Shown one piece after another: positions 7,094 through 15,729 of a stretch of DNA of 57,432 nucleotides; position 1 is the stretch's first letter; each line of letters starts with the position of its first letter. This stretch comes from Prevotella sp. (GTDB taxonomy: Bacteria; Bacteroidota; Bacteroidia; Bacteroidales; Bacteroidaceae). The notes beneath the pieces were generated by a model. It saw nothing but the letters and a program-made list of their open reading frames with translations, was not told where the DNA came from and did not search any database. The stretch lies in NCBI GenBank assembly GCA_017548525.1, contig JAFYZV010000227.1, positions 1 through 57,432 on the forward strand, written 5' to 3'. The position numbers and the translations under genes were made by a program.

Positions 7094-9082
7094 ATGTACG
7101 AATATTCATTTTTGATACTTCTTCTCCCCGCGCTCACGTTCATTATCTTGGGACTTGCGGGCATGAAGATGTCGCATAAGACGGCGGGACTTATTGGCAC
7201 ATGCTCGTTGGGACTGGTGACCATCATCAGTTATCTGACGGCTTTCCAATATTTCTTCACCGACGGACGCACGGCAGATGGCATCTACCAGACCATCGTG
7301 CCATACAACTTCACGTGGCTACCATTGGGCAACCTTCATTTTGACATGGGCATCTTGCTTGATCCTATCTCGGTGGTGATGCTCATCGTCATATCGACGG
7401 TATCGCTCATGGTACACATCTACTCCTTTGGTTACATGCACGGCGAGAAGGGTTTCCAACGTTACTACGCATTCCTTTCGCTCTTCAGCATGTCAATGTT
7501 AGGATTGGTGGTTGCCACCAACATCTTCCAGATGTACCTCTTCTGGGAGTTGGTGGGTGTCAGTTCATATTTGCTGATTGGTTTCTACTATCCCCTCCAT
7601 GCCGCCGTTGCCGCATCGAAGAAGGCATTTATCGTGACTCGTTTTGCCGATATGTTCTTCCTCATCGGTATCTTGATATTTGGCTATTACACCAACTCAT
7701 TCAGTTTCTCGTTTGCGGGAGACATCGTAATGGGTTCGGGTACCACGCCATTTATTCCCGTGGATGCCGTGAAAGCCATGACAGCAGCAGGGTTCATCCT
7801 TCCCACAGCACTGGTGTTGATGTTCATTGGTGGCGCAGGTAAGAGTGCTATGTTCCCCTTGCACATCTGGCTCCCCGATGCCATGGAGGGTCCTACCCCT
7901 GTCTCGGCATTGATCCATGCCGCCACGATGGTGGTTGCTGGTGTGTTCCAAGTGGCACGTATGTTCCCCCTGTGGATTGAGTATGCACCTCAAGCCATGT
8001 CGGTCATCGTATGGATAGGCGTGTTCACCGCTTTCTATGCCGCCGCCGTGGCATGTGCACAAACCGACATCAAGCGTGTGCTTGCATTCTCTACCATTTC
8101 TCAGATTGCGTTTATGATGGTAGCTCTCGGTGTCTGCTTGCCTGGTCATGAGGGATTATTTGACAACCATGCCCAATTGGGTTACATGGCGGGTATGTTC
8201 CACCTGTTCACCCACGCTATGTTTAAGGCTTGTCTGTTCCTCTGCGCTGGATGCGTCATTCATGCTGTCCATTCCAACGAAATGGCATTCATGGGAGGTT
8301 TGCGCAAGTATATGCCCATCACACATATCACTTTCCTCATCTCCTGTCTGGCAATCGCAGGTATACCATTCTTCTCTGGATTCAGCTCAAAGGACGAAAT
8401 CATCACAGCCTGCTTCCAGTACAGTCCCATCGTAGGATGGATCATGACAGGCATCGCTGCTATGACCGCTTTCTATATGTTCCGTCTGTATTTCGGTATT
8501 TTCTGGGGAACAGAGAACAAAGAAGCTCATGCTCACCATACTCCTCATGAGGCACCACTCTCTATGACCGTTCCTCTGATTATTCTTTCGGTCATCACTG
8601 TTGGCGTTGGTGTGTACACTACACTTGGTGGATTCCTCGGTTGGGGTGGTTCGTTTGGTAGCTTTGTCAGTGCCAATGGGCAAGACTATACCATCCACTT
8701 CGACACGCAGATAGCGTTGACATCGACCATTATCGCCATCTTGAGCATCTGCCTCGCCACCTATATATATAAAGGTGAGCAGCAACCCATTGCCGATACA
8801 CTCTACAAGAAGTTCCCCAACCTCTGGCGAGCCGCTTACAAGCGTTTCTACCAAGACGAGATATGGCAATTCGTGACGCACAAGGTCATCTTCCGCTGCG
8901 TATCGATGCCTATCGCCTGGTTTGACCGCCGCATCATCGACGGCACGTTCAACTTCCTTGCCTGGGGTACCAATGAGGCGGGCGAGTCGCTCCGTCCTTG
9001 GCAGAGTGGCGATGTACGCCAATATGTCGTATGGTTCCTCACGGGCGCGGTAGCCCTGACGCTTATATTGCTTGCTTTGTAA
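7094..9082 (+). CDS. nuoL: NADH-quinone oxidoreductase subunit L
   Basis: NuoL (ND5-like, antiporter-type) is the distal proton-pumping subunit with the long lateral helix. The 662-residue protein has about sixteen hydrophobic helices and the conserved core GKSAMFPLHIWLPDAMEGPTPVSALIHAATMVVAG near residues 250-285, including the functional lysine and histidines. The C-terminal hydrophilic and amphipathic region (after about 560) followed by a last helix (WFLTGAVALTLILLAL) matches the lateral helix and its anchor. Length is normal. Confidence 0.95.
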   Translation: MYEYSFLILLLPALTFIILGLAGMKMSHKTAGLIGTCSLGLVTIISYLTAFQYFFTDGRTADGIYQTIVPYNFTWLPLGNLHFDMGILLDPISVVMLIVISTVSLMVHIYSFGYMHGEKGFQRYYAFLSLFSMSMLGLVVATNIFQMYLFWELVGVSSYLLIGFYYPLHAAVAASKKAFIVTRFADMFFLIGILIFGYYTNSFSFSFAGDIVMGSGTTPFIPVDAVKAMTAAGFILPTALVLMFIGGAGKSAMFPLHIWLPDAMEGPTPVSALIHAATMVVAGVFQVARMFPLWIEYAPQAMSVIVWIGVFTAFYAAAVACAQTDIKRVLAFSTISQIAFMMVALGVCLPGHEGLFDNHAQLGYMAGMFHLFTHAMFKACLFLCAGCVIHAVHSNEMAFMGGLRKYMPITHITFLISCLAIAGIPFFSGFSSKDEIITACFQYSPIVGWIMTGIAAMTAFYMFRLYFGIFWGTENKEAHAHHTPHEAPLSMTVPLIILSVITVGVGVYTTLGGFLGWGGSFGSFVSANGQDYTIHFDTQIALTSTIIAILSICLATYIYKGEQQPIADTLYKKFPNLWRAAYKRFYQDEIWQFVTHKVIFRCVSMPIAWFDRRIIDGTFNFLAWGTNEAGESLRPWQSGDVRQYVVWFLTGAVALTLILLAL

Positions 9083-9122
9083 CATCGTAACAACGAAATA
9101 TCGTAATAACGAAACAACGAAA
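9083..9122 (+). repeat. AACGAAA/ATCGTAA word repeat in the nuoL-nuoM gap
   Basis: The whole 40-base spacer consists of two ATCGTAA and three AACGAAA words. No promoter is seen. It is the third long spacer of the operon, and each has its own word. Confidence 0.55.
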
Positions 9123-10613
9123 ATGAATATACTAACATTATTCGTAATCATCCCCGCTTTGATGCTGCTCGGTCTTTGGCTTGCCAAAAACCTCAATCAA
9201 GTGCGTGGCGTGATGGTGGCTGGCGCATCGTGCTTGCTGGCCCTGTCAATATGGCTGACGGTCTATTTCGTGCAGCAACGTGCGGCAGGCAACACCGACG
9301 TGATGTTGCTACGCGACAGCATTGACTGGTTCAAGCCCCTCAACATCTGTTATGCCGTGGGCGTTGACGGCATCTCGGTGGTGATGTTGCTCCTTTCGAG
9401 CATCATCGTATTCACGGGAACGTTTGCCTCCTGGCAGCTCAAGCCGCTCACCAAGGAGTATTTCCTTTGGTTTACGCTGCTTTCGACGGGTGTGTTTGGC
9501 TTCTTCATCTCCATCGACCTGTTCACCATGTTCATGTTCTATGAGGTGGCATTGATCCCGATGTACCTACTCATCGGCGTATGGGGTAGCGGTGCGAAGG
9601 AATATTCCGCCATGAAGTTGACGCTGATGCTCATGGGAGGTTCTGCCCTCCTCATCATCGGCATCCTCGGCATCTACTTCTTCTCTGGCGCATCGACGAT
9701 GAATGTAATCGACATTGCGGAAATGCACAACATCCCCGTAGCCATCCAAAAGGTGTTCTTCCCCTTCATCTTCATCGGATTCGGTGTCCTTGGTGCCATG
9801 TTCCCATTCCACACATGGTCTCCCGACGGTCACGCATCCGCCCCAACGGCAGTTTCCATGCTCCATGCGGGTGTGTTGATGAAGCTTGGAGGATACGGCT
9901 GTTTCCGCGTGGCGATGTATCTATTGCCCGACGCAGCACGTGAGTTGGCTTGGATCTTCCTCATCCTCACCACCATTTCCGTGGTGTATGGCGCACTCTC
10001 TGCCTGTGTGCAGACCGACCTGAAGTACATCAACGCCTACTCATCGGTGTCCCACTGCGGCCTGGTGCTGTTCGCCTTGTTGATGATGACACAGAACGCC
10101 TGTTCGGGAGCCATCCTCCAGATGCTTTCCCACGGTTTGATGACCGCCCTCTTCTTTGCCCTTATCGGTATGATTTACGGGCGTACCCATACCCGCGACG
10201 TGCGTAAACTTGGTGGTTTGATGAAGATTATGCCATTCCTTGCCGTTGGCTATCTCATTGCAGGTCTCGCCAACCTCGGTCTTCCAGGCTTCTCTGGTTT
10301 CACGGCAGAGATGACCATCTTCGTTGGTTCTTTCGAGAACAACGACACTTTCCATCGCGTTTGTACCATCATTGCATGTACGTCGATTGTCGTCACGGCG
10401 GTCTACATTCTCCGTGTGGCTGGCAAGATCCTAATGGGCAAGGTCGCCGACCCACACTATGAGCATCTCACCGATGCCACCTGGGACGAGCGCATCGCCG
10501 TGGCTTGCCTCATTTTCTGCGTGGCAGGTCTTGGTCTTACGCCATTCTTCTTCAAGCCCATCGTTGACAATGCGTTGGTGCCCATCCTCCAAGTCATCAC
10601 TCCAACCATGTAA
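9123..10613 (+). CDS. nuoM: NADH-quinone oxidoreductase subunit M
   Basis: NuoM (ND4-like) is an antiporter-type proton-pumping subunit. The 496-residue protein has about fourteen helices, with conserved MFYEVALIPMYLLIGVWG (functional glutamate) near residue 140, and MFPFHTWSPDGHASAPTAVSMLHAGVLMKLGGYG near 225-258 with the functional lysine. An in-frame extension of 17 codons reaches back into nuoL, but it lies in the repeat spacer and is not membrane-like, so the ATG at 9123 (MNILTLF) is preferred. Confidence 0.95.
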   Translation: MNILTLFVIIPALMLLGLWLAKNLNQVRGVMVAGASCLLALSIWLTVYFVQQRAAGNTDVMLLRDSIDWFKPLNICYAVGVDGISVVMLLLSSIIVFTGTFASWQLKPLTKEYFLWFTLLSTGVFGFFISIDLFTMFMFYEVALIPMYLLIGVWGSGAKEYSAMKLTLMLMGGSALLIIGILGIYFFSGASTMNVIDIAEMHNIPVAIQKVFFPFIFIGFGVLGAMFPFHTWSPDGHASAPTAVSMLHAGVLMKLGGYGCFRVAMYLLPDAARELAWIFLILTTISVVYGALSACVQTDLKYINAYSSVSHCGLVLFALLMMTQNACSGAILQMLSHGLMTALFFALIGMIYGRTHTRDVRKLGGLMKIMPFLAVGYLIAGLANLGLPGFSGFTAEMTIFVGSFENNDTFHRVCTIIACTSIVVTAVYILRVAGKILMGKVADPHYEHLTDATWDERIAVACLIFCVAGLGLTPFFFKPIVDNALVPILQVITPTM

Positions 10614-10625
10614 AATCAGAAAGAT

Positions 10626-12089
10626 ATGAACTACGGACAATTTTTAAATATGATTCCAGAGGCAACATTGGTTGCCATCTTGATCATTCTGTTCATTGCT
10701 GACTTTGCATTGAGCAAGAGTGAGAAGCGTCATAGCATCTTACGCACGATGACGTTGGTGCTGGTAGGTCTACAGATGATTCCCTGCCTGATGACAGAAG
10801 CCTCCACCGCCTTTGCTGGGATGTACTTCACCACTCCCGCCGTGGGAGCCATGAAAGTCATCCTCACGGGCGGAACATTGGTTGTGTTGCTCATGGCGCA
10901 GCCGTGGTTGCAAAACCACGAGGTGAGTCGCCGCTACGAGGGAGAGTTTTATATGCTCGTCGTCTCCACCCTGTTGGGAATGTACATGATGATGTCGAGC
11001 GGACACTTCCTGATGTTCTTCCTCGGCTTGGAGATGGCATCCGTGCCGATGGCTTGCCTTGTCGCCTTGGACAAATGGAAGAAAATCTCCGCCGAAGCAG
11101 GTGCCAAGTACATCCTCACTGCCACATTCTCCAGCGGCGTGATGCTCTATGGCATCTCTTTCATCTATGGTGCAACGGGCACACTTTACTTCAATGACGT
11201 GGCACAAGCATTGACAGCAACACCATTGACCATCGCCGGACTGGTGTTCCTATTCAGCGGATTGGGCTTCAAGTTGTCACTCGTGCCGTTCCACTTCTGG
11301 ACTGCTGACACCTACGAAGGCGCACCAACGACTGTCACGGGTTACTTGAGCGTCATCTCCAAGGGCGCAGCCGCCTTCGCGCTGTATGCCATCCTCATCA
11401 AGGTGTTCGCCCCGATGGTGACCTATTGGCAGTATCTGCTTTTCATCGTCATTGCCCTGTCAATCACCATTGCCAACCTCTTTGCCATCCGTCAGAAGGA
11501 ACTGAAGCGATTTATGGCATTCAGCTCCATCTCACAGGCAGGATATATCATGCTCGCCGTGGTGGGTAACTCCGCCATGGGTGTCACGGCATTGATGTAT
11601 TACACGTTGGTATATGTTGCCGCCAACCTTGCTGTCTTCGCCGTTATCAACGTGGTGGAGCAAAACAATGGCGGAGCAACAGGCATGGACGCATACAACG
11701 GGTTCTACCAGACCAACCCCCGACTGTCGTTCCTCATGACGATTGCGCTGTTCTCGTTGGCGGGCATTCCCCCGTTTGCAGGTATGTTCAGCAAGTTCTT
11801 CGTGTTCATGGCAGCCGTCAATGGCCACACGATTGACAACCCCGTGGGCATCTTCGCCTACGTGGTAGTATTCATCGCCTTGGTCAACACGGTGGTGTCC
11901 TTGTACTACTACCTGCTCATCGTGAAAGCCATGTACATCAAGAAATCGGAGAATCCGCTGCCAACGTTTGTTAGCGACGACAGCACCAAGTTTGCCCTTG
12001 CCATCTGCACGGCAGGAGTTGCCCTCTTCGGCATCTGCTCGTATGTCTACGACTGGCTCTCTAACGTGAGCATTGGCGCATTGCTTTGA
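10626..12089 (+). CDS. nuoN: NADH-quinone oxidoreductase subunit N
   Basis: NuoN (ND2-like) is the third antiporter-type subunit. The 487 residues contain about fourteen helices and the core [42 protein letters not shown] near residues 205-245, with the functional lysine in [12 protein letters not shown]. It lies 12 bases after nuoM, with AAAGAT before the ATG. It is the last gene of the operon and is followed by a strong hairpin terminator. Confidence 0.95.
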   Translation: MNYGQFLNMIPEATLVAILIILFIADFALSKSEKRHSILRTMTLVLVGLQMIPCLMTEASTAFAGMYFTTPAVGAMKVILTGGTLVVLLMAQPWLQNHEVSRRYEGEFYMLVVSTLLGMYMMMSSGHFLMFFLGLEMASVPMACLVALDKWKKISAEAGAKYILTATFSSGVMLYGISFIYGATGTLYFNDVAQALTATPLTIAGLVFLFSGLGFKLSLVPFHFWTADTYEGAPTTVTGYLSVISKGAAAFALYAILIKVFAPMVTYWQYLLFIVIALSITIANLFAIRQKELKRFMAFSSISQAGYIMLAVVGNSAMGVTALMYYTLVYVAANLAVFAVINVVEQNNGGATGMDAYNGFYQTNPRLSFLMTIALFSLAGIPPFAGMFSKFFVFMAAVNGHTIDNPVGIFAYVVVFIALVNTVVSLYYYLLIVKAMYIKKSENPLPTFVSDDSTKFALAICTAGVALFGICSYVYDWLSNVSIGALL

Positions 12090-12110
12090 CAGTATTTCAT
12101 TGACATGAAG

Positions 12111-12142
12111 GAAGAGCGTCCTGTTTATGCGGGATGCTCTTC
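12111..12142 (+). terminator. Terminator of the nuo operon
   Basis: GAAGAGCGTCC, a short loop, then GGATGCTCTTC form a long stem with one mismatch, followed by TCTTTATA. It starts 22 bases after the nuoN stop. Confidence 0.8.
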
Positions 12143-12234
12143 TCTTTATATACCCCGAATGACAGAATCAACATTCCATTTCCTCGTTATCAGATTTTTC
12201 TAACTAAAACCATCAATTATTTATAGAAAAGTTG

Positions 12235-12242
12235 TATTTTTG
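12235..12242 (+). promoter_or_regulatory. -7 box of the MNT-HEPN pair
   Basis: TATTTTTG, 26 bases before the ATG at 12268. It shows that the open frame beginning upstream (TTG at 12232) is too long, because that codon lies before the predicted transcription start near 12249. Confidence 0.6.
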
Positions 12243-12267
12243 CAAAGTGAAGAAGGTTAATAGGACG

Positions 12268-12591
12268 ATGGAGAGAACACAAATTATAAACCAAATCAAG
12301 CAAGTGGCAGCACAGGTGTTGCCCAAAGGTAGCTCGCTCTATCTCTATGGCTCCCGTGCCCGTGGCGACAACCACGAAGAATCTGATTGGGATTTGTTGT
12401 TGCTGCTTGACAAACCAAAAATAGAACACGGAGACTTTGACAAATATTCTTTCCCTTTCGTTCTTATGGGTTGGAATTATGGAGAGGACATACGTCCCCA
12501 CGCCTACACCAAGGAAGAATGGACGAATGGTCCACATGCTATGTTTTACTACAATGTAGAAGAAGATAAACAGGTTTTATATGAGTCTTAG
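12268..12591 (+). CDS. MNT-type nucleotidyltransferase, partner of a HEPN protein
   Basis: A 107-residue minimal nucleotidyltransferase of the DNA polymerase beta superfamily. The active site YGSRARGDNHEESDWDLLLLL contains the GSxARG(D) turn and the two metal-binding aspartates of the DxD motif. In MNT/HEPN toxin-antitoxin pairs the MNT protein usually acts as the antitoxin, in some systems by AMPylating the HEPN RNase; that role is inferred here from family and context. The start at 12268 follows the promoter at 12235-12242. It overlaps the downstream HEPN gene by 11 bases, the usual arrangement for such pairs. Confidence 0.85.
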   Translation: MERTQIINQIKQVAAQVLPKGSSLYLYGSRARGDNHEESDWDLLLLLDKPKIEHGDFDKYSFPFVLMGWNYGEDIRPHAYTKEEWTNGPHAMFYYNVEEDKQVLYES

Positions 12592-12987
12592 CGAGAACGA
12601 AAGACAAATTATTGTCAATCTGGAATTGGAGAAAGCACAAAACACATTCGATGCAATGATGATGTGTGTGAATCAGAAGATGTGGGAAACAGCCGCCAAC
12701 CGTCTCTATTTTGCTCTATTTCATGCTATTTCCGCCCTTCTTATCAGTGATGACCTTCGTGTGAAAAGCCATCGCGGTGTCATGGCTTTGTTTGGTGAGC
12801 ATTATGTGCGGACAGGTATTTTCTCAAAAAAGACGGTGCATTGCTCTCCGACCTCGTAATCATGCGTGACAATGCTGATTATAATTGCTTCTACGAAACC
12901 AATGAAGAGAAATTGTCTCCACTCATTGAACCAACCCGTCAATTCATAGAGAAAATCAAAAGAAATATTTTAGACAAACAAACCTAA
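12581..12987 (+). pseudogene. HEPN-domain protein, frameshifted at an A-AAA-AAG heptamer
   Basis: The first 84 codons (to 12832) encode a HEPN domain with NRLYFALFHAISALL and RVKSHRGVMALFGEHYV. The frame then ends early at a TAA after HCSPTS (12857-12859). Reading in the -1 frame from GAC at 12832 restores a typical HEPN C-terminus (DGALLSDLVIMRDNADYNCF...) ending with TAA at 12985-12987, total about 135 residues, the normal size. The shift occurs at six A followed by G, arranged in frame as TCA-AAA-AAG, so the heptamer A-AAA-AAG has the phase of a classical -1 slippery site. Either a one-base change in a homopolymer inactivated the gene or it is expressed by frameshifting. No convincing downstream stimulator was identified by eye. 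Confidence 0.8.
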
Positions 12988-13006
12988 ACAGCCTGTCCTC
13001 TCGTAG

Positions 13007-13124
13007 ATGTCAAGAAAAAGTCACGTTTTGCCCCTCCGTGGCTGCGTTATTTGCCACCAACTTGTATTTCAGCCAAAATAAGCCCGTTTTTCGCACATAC
13101 TGTAAGTCATTGATTACCAACGAT
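13007..13124 (-). repeat. Dispersed intergenic element, copy B
   Basis: This is the minus-strand counterpart of 1604-1722. The 19-base end CGTGACTTTTTCTTGACAT (13025-13007) is identical, and TAATCAATGACTTACA, GCGAAAAACGGGCTT and GGTGGCAAATAA align with their counterparts. It begins 20 bases after the HEPN gene. Confidence 0.45.
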
Positions 13125-13270
13125 ATGGAAAAAGATGAGTTTTTCCGCTTCCCATAAATGCCCGAATTTAACAATATTTGGGCGGCATTCGTGGTCAATC
13201 AATGCCACATAGATGAGGGACAAATGCGGCATCCATACCGACAAATGCCACACAAATAATGTTAATCGCA

Positions 13271-13278
13271 TATCTTTG
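13271..13278 (+). promoter_or_regulatory. Orphan -7 box without an assigned gene
   Basis: TATCTTTG is a perfect TAnnTTTG match, with predicted initiation near 13285. The only following frame is a 40-codon ORF, 13292-13414, of C/T-rich and unremarkable composition. It could be a chance match, a small RNA or an upstream promoter of the binding lipoprotein gene. Confidence 0.25.
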
Positions 13279-13498
13279 CCGTCAAAAACCGATGTTTTCA
13301 CATCCTTTAACCCATTTTCTTGCCCCCGTCCATTCTATTTCATGCTTTTTCCCGAACATCATTTTGTCAACATCTTTCAATGAAATTTTCTATACCCACG
13401 TCGTGAAAAACTAACAAATATTATTCAAAACCACATCAAAAACACCCATTTTGGTAAAATATAGATAGCCTTACCTTGCTTAAAACTCCATTATTATG

Positions 13499-13506
13499 TA
13501 CTTTTG
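13499..13506 (+). promoter_or_regulatory. -7 box of the binding-protein/permease genes
   Basis: TACTTTTG, 57 bases before the ATG at 13563. It lies inside the extended open frame that begins at 13476, which supports the shorter lipoprotein start. Confidence 0.55.
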
Positions 13507-13562
13507 TAACCATATTACTCAATCATATTTCACCTACCAATAATCGAAACAATACACATAAA

Positions 13563-14717
13563 ATGGGATGCACTCTTAGAAATAAAACATCTTCCTTTAT
13601 ATTACCCATTGTATTATGTACCCTGCTGATGCTCACCTCTTGCGCGGGAAACGGAATGCGACCAGCGGATGAAAGCGGCGACACGATACGTTTCAGGTAT
13701 GGGGAGAACATCGAGATGGTAAGATATGCACACCATATCGTCGTAAAAATGAAGAACCCTTGGCGCAAGGGTACCCTCCACACTTACATCTTGACCGATG
13801 AAGGCAAAGAGAAAGACTGGGATGTGGAGGGAACGATTGTGAGAACGCCACTGAAAAGGAGCGTCGTGTTCAACACCGCCCATGCCTCCCTTCTCTGTAT
13901 GTTGGGAGAGGCAGACAGGATTAAGGGGGTGTGCGACCTGAAATACATGAACATTCCCGAAATCCATCGCCGCCTATTATCATCGGCGGGGAGCGAACCG
14001 TCTCTCATCGACTGCGGCAATTCCATGTCGCCCGACATTGAGACAATCATCGACCTCGGTGCTGATGGCATCCTCCTCTCACCCTTCGAGAACAGCGGAG
14101 GCTATGGCAAGGTCGAAGAACTGGGCATCCCCATCATCGAATGTGCCGACTACATGGAGACTTCCGCATTGGGACGGGCCGAATGGATGCGTTTTTATGG
14201 CATCCTGTATGGATGCGAGGCAAAGGCAGACTCGTTGTTTAATATGGTTGAAGAGTCATATCTACAATGGAAAGAGAAGGCACGGCAGTCGCAAGTGAGC
14301 CGCTCCATCATTACCGAAAGGATGACGGGCAGCACATGGTACGTGGCAGGAGGAAGGAGTTCGGTGGGCAAGCTGATTGCCGATGCCAACGGCAAGTATG
14401 CGTGGGCGAATGACACGCATAGCGGTAGCCTTGCCCTTCCCTTCGAGACGGTGTTAGACAAGGCGGGCGATGCCGATGTGTGGATATTCAATGATGGCAG
14501 CCCTGTGCCGATGACTTACGGTCGCCTGTCGTCTGAACACCACGGCTACACGTCGATGAAAGCCTTCCGCGACCACCACGTCTACGTGGTAAGGTCGATG
14601 GAAACGCCTTATTTCGAGGAGGTGTCTTTCCGTCCCGACCGACTTTTGCGCGACTATATCATCATGCTTCACCCCGACCTCAATATCGGGGAATTGACCT
14701 ATTTCAAACCCTTGTGA
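13563..14717 (+). CDS. Periplasmic substrate-binding lipoprotein (BtuF/FecB type)
   Basis: A 384-residue lipoprotein of the metal-chelate/cobalamin class of ABC transporter binding proteins (Peripla_BP_2). Residues 1-27 form a lipoprotein signal ending LMLTSCAG. The family fold is visible in SVVFNTAHASLLCMLGEADRIKGVCD, the PDIETIIDLGADGILLSPFE region, and the late ALPFETVLDKAGDADVWIFN region. The start at 13563 is chosen over an upstream TTG because the signal peptide begins there and the promoter lies between them. It is followed after one base by a permease gene. The substrate, iron chelate or corrinoid, cannot be told from the sequence. Confidence 0.85.
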   Translation: MGCTLRNKTSSFILPIVLCTLLMLTSCAGNGMRPADESGDTIRFRYGENIEMVRYAHHIVVKMKNPWRKGTLHTYILTDEGKEKDWDVEGTIVRTPLKRSVVFNTAHASLLCMLGEADRIKGVCDLKYMNIPEIHRRLLSSAGSEPSLIDCGNSMSPDIETIIDLGADGILLSPFENSGGYGKVEELGIPIIECADYMETSALGRAEWMRFYGILYGCEAKADSLFNMVEESYLQWKEKARQSQVSRSIITERMTGSTWYVAGGRSSVGKLIADANGKYAWANDTHSGSLALPFETVLDKAGDADVWIFNDGSPVPMTYGRLSSEHHGYTSMKAFRDHHVYVVRSMETPYFEEVSFRPDRLLRDYIIMLHPDLNIGELTYFKPL

Positions 14718-14718
14718 C

Positions 14719-15729
14719 ATGGAAAAAGGAATGAAATGCGGCATCCTGCTGACAGGAGCCATTATCATCTTGTTTGCCGCCAACCTCATGACGGGTTCCG
14801 TCCATATCCCTTTGGCGGACATCATGAATATCATCACCGGCAGATACGACGGCAAACCATCGTGGCAATTCATCATCCTACAGTCACGGTTGCCGCAAGC
14901 CATCACCGCCACCCTGTGCGGCGCATCGTTGGCAACATGTGGTCTGCTGTTGCAAACGGCATTCAAGAACCCGTTGGCGGGTCCATCCATCTTCGGTATC
15001 TCTGGTGGAGCGGGGCTTGGTGTGGCATTGGTGATGTTGCTCTTTGGTGGATCCATCAGTGCCATCACATTCAGCGTGAGTGGTTTCTTGGCAGTATTCC
15101 TTGCCGCTTTTACGGGTGCGATGCTTGTCACGGGTATCATTTTCCTATTCTCAACCCTCGTGAGAAGCAACGTTATGTTGCTCATCATTGGCATCATGAT
15201 AGGCTATCTCTCGTCGTCGGCCATATCCTTGCTCAACTTCATTGCCACCGAGGAGGGTGTCCGTTCCTATATGGTATGGGGCATGGGGTCGTTTGGGGGC
15301 GTGTCGATATCGCACATCCCAACGTTTACGATTGTCTGTCTCATCGGATTATTGGGGGCTTTCCTTTTGGTCAAGCCCTTGAATGCCTTGTTACTTGGAG
15401 AAAACTATGCGGAAAACCTTGGTATTAATACCCAACGTGTGAGAAATCAATTACTTGCTGTCACGGGCATTCTCACCGCCATCACCACCGCCTTTTGTGG
15501 TCCCGTGTCGTTCATCGGATTGGCTGTACCCCATTTGGCGCGGCTCATCCTTCGCACCGACAACCACCGCTCATTGCTCCCCGTGACCGTCTTGACGGGA
15601 GCTGCTGTCGCCTTGCTCTGCAACCTTATTTGTTACTTGCCAGGGGAAGGGGGTGTCATTCCATTGAATGCTGTCACTCCATTGGTAGGCGCGCCAGTGA
15701 TCATCTATGTCATCGCTCGGAAGAGTTGA
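14719..15729 (+). CDS. FecCD/BtuC-family ABC transporter permease
   Basis: A 336-residue inner-membrane permease with about nine or ten helices. Family signatures are LQSRLPQAITATLCGASLATCGLLLQTAFKNPLAGPSIFGISGGAGLG near residues 55-100, and CGPVSFIGLAVPHLARLI followed by PLVGAPVIIYVIARKS at the end. It would pass a metal chelate or cobalamin delivered by the lipoprotein encoded one base upstream. The ATP-binding subunit normally encoded next to it is absent, so it must come from elsewhere or the locus is incomplete. The last 159 bases are overlapped by a minus-strand gene. Confidence 0.88.
   Translation: MEKGMKCGILLTGAIIILFAANLMTGSVHIPLADIMNIITGRYDGKPSWQFIILQSRLPQAITATLCGASLATCGLLLQTAFKNPLAGPSIFGISGGAGLGVALVMLLFGGSISAITFSVSGFLAVFLAAFTGAMLVTGIIFLFSTLVRSNVMLLIIGIMIGYLSSSAISLLNFIATEEGVRSYMVWGMGSFGGVSISHIPTFTIVCLIGLLGAFLLVKPLNALLLGENYAENLGINTQRVRNQLLAVTGILTAITTAFCGPVSFIGLAVPHLARLILRTDNHRSLLPVTVLTGAAVALLCNLICYLPGEGGVIPLNAVTPLVGAPVIIYVIARKS

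Larger units (their letters stand above)
12988..13562. other. Long gap between the MNT-HEPN pair and the binding lipoprotein
   Basis: No convincing gene is seen. The gap holds the second copy of the dispersed element (13007-13124), a hairpin GGAAAAA-GATGAG-TTTTTCC near 13127-13146, a clustered set of short words such as GACAAATGC (twice near 13218-13250), an orphan TATCTTTG box (13271-13278), and the promoter of the next gene (13499-13506). Confidence 0.6.

Noticed and set aside
13292-13414. 40-codon ORF after the orphan -7 box
   Set aside because: The C/T-rich sequence gives an odd, non-family peptide and no ribosome-binding site is seen. Kept only as an orphan promoter note.
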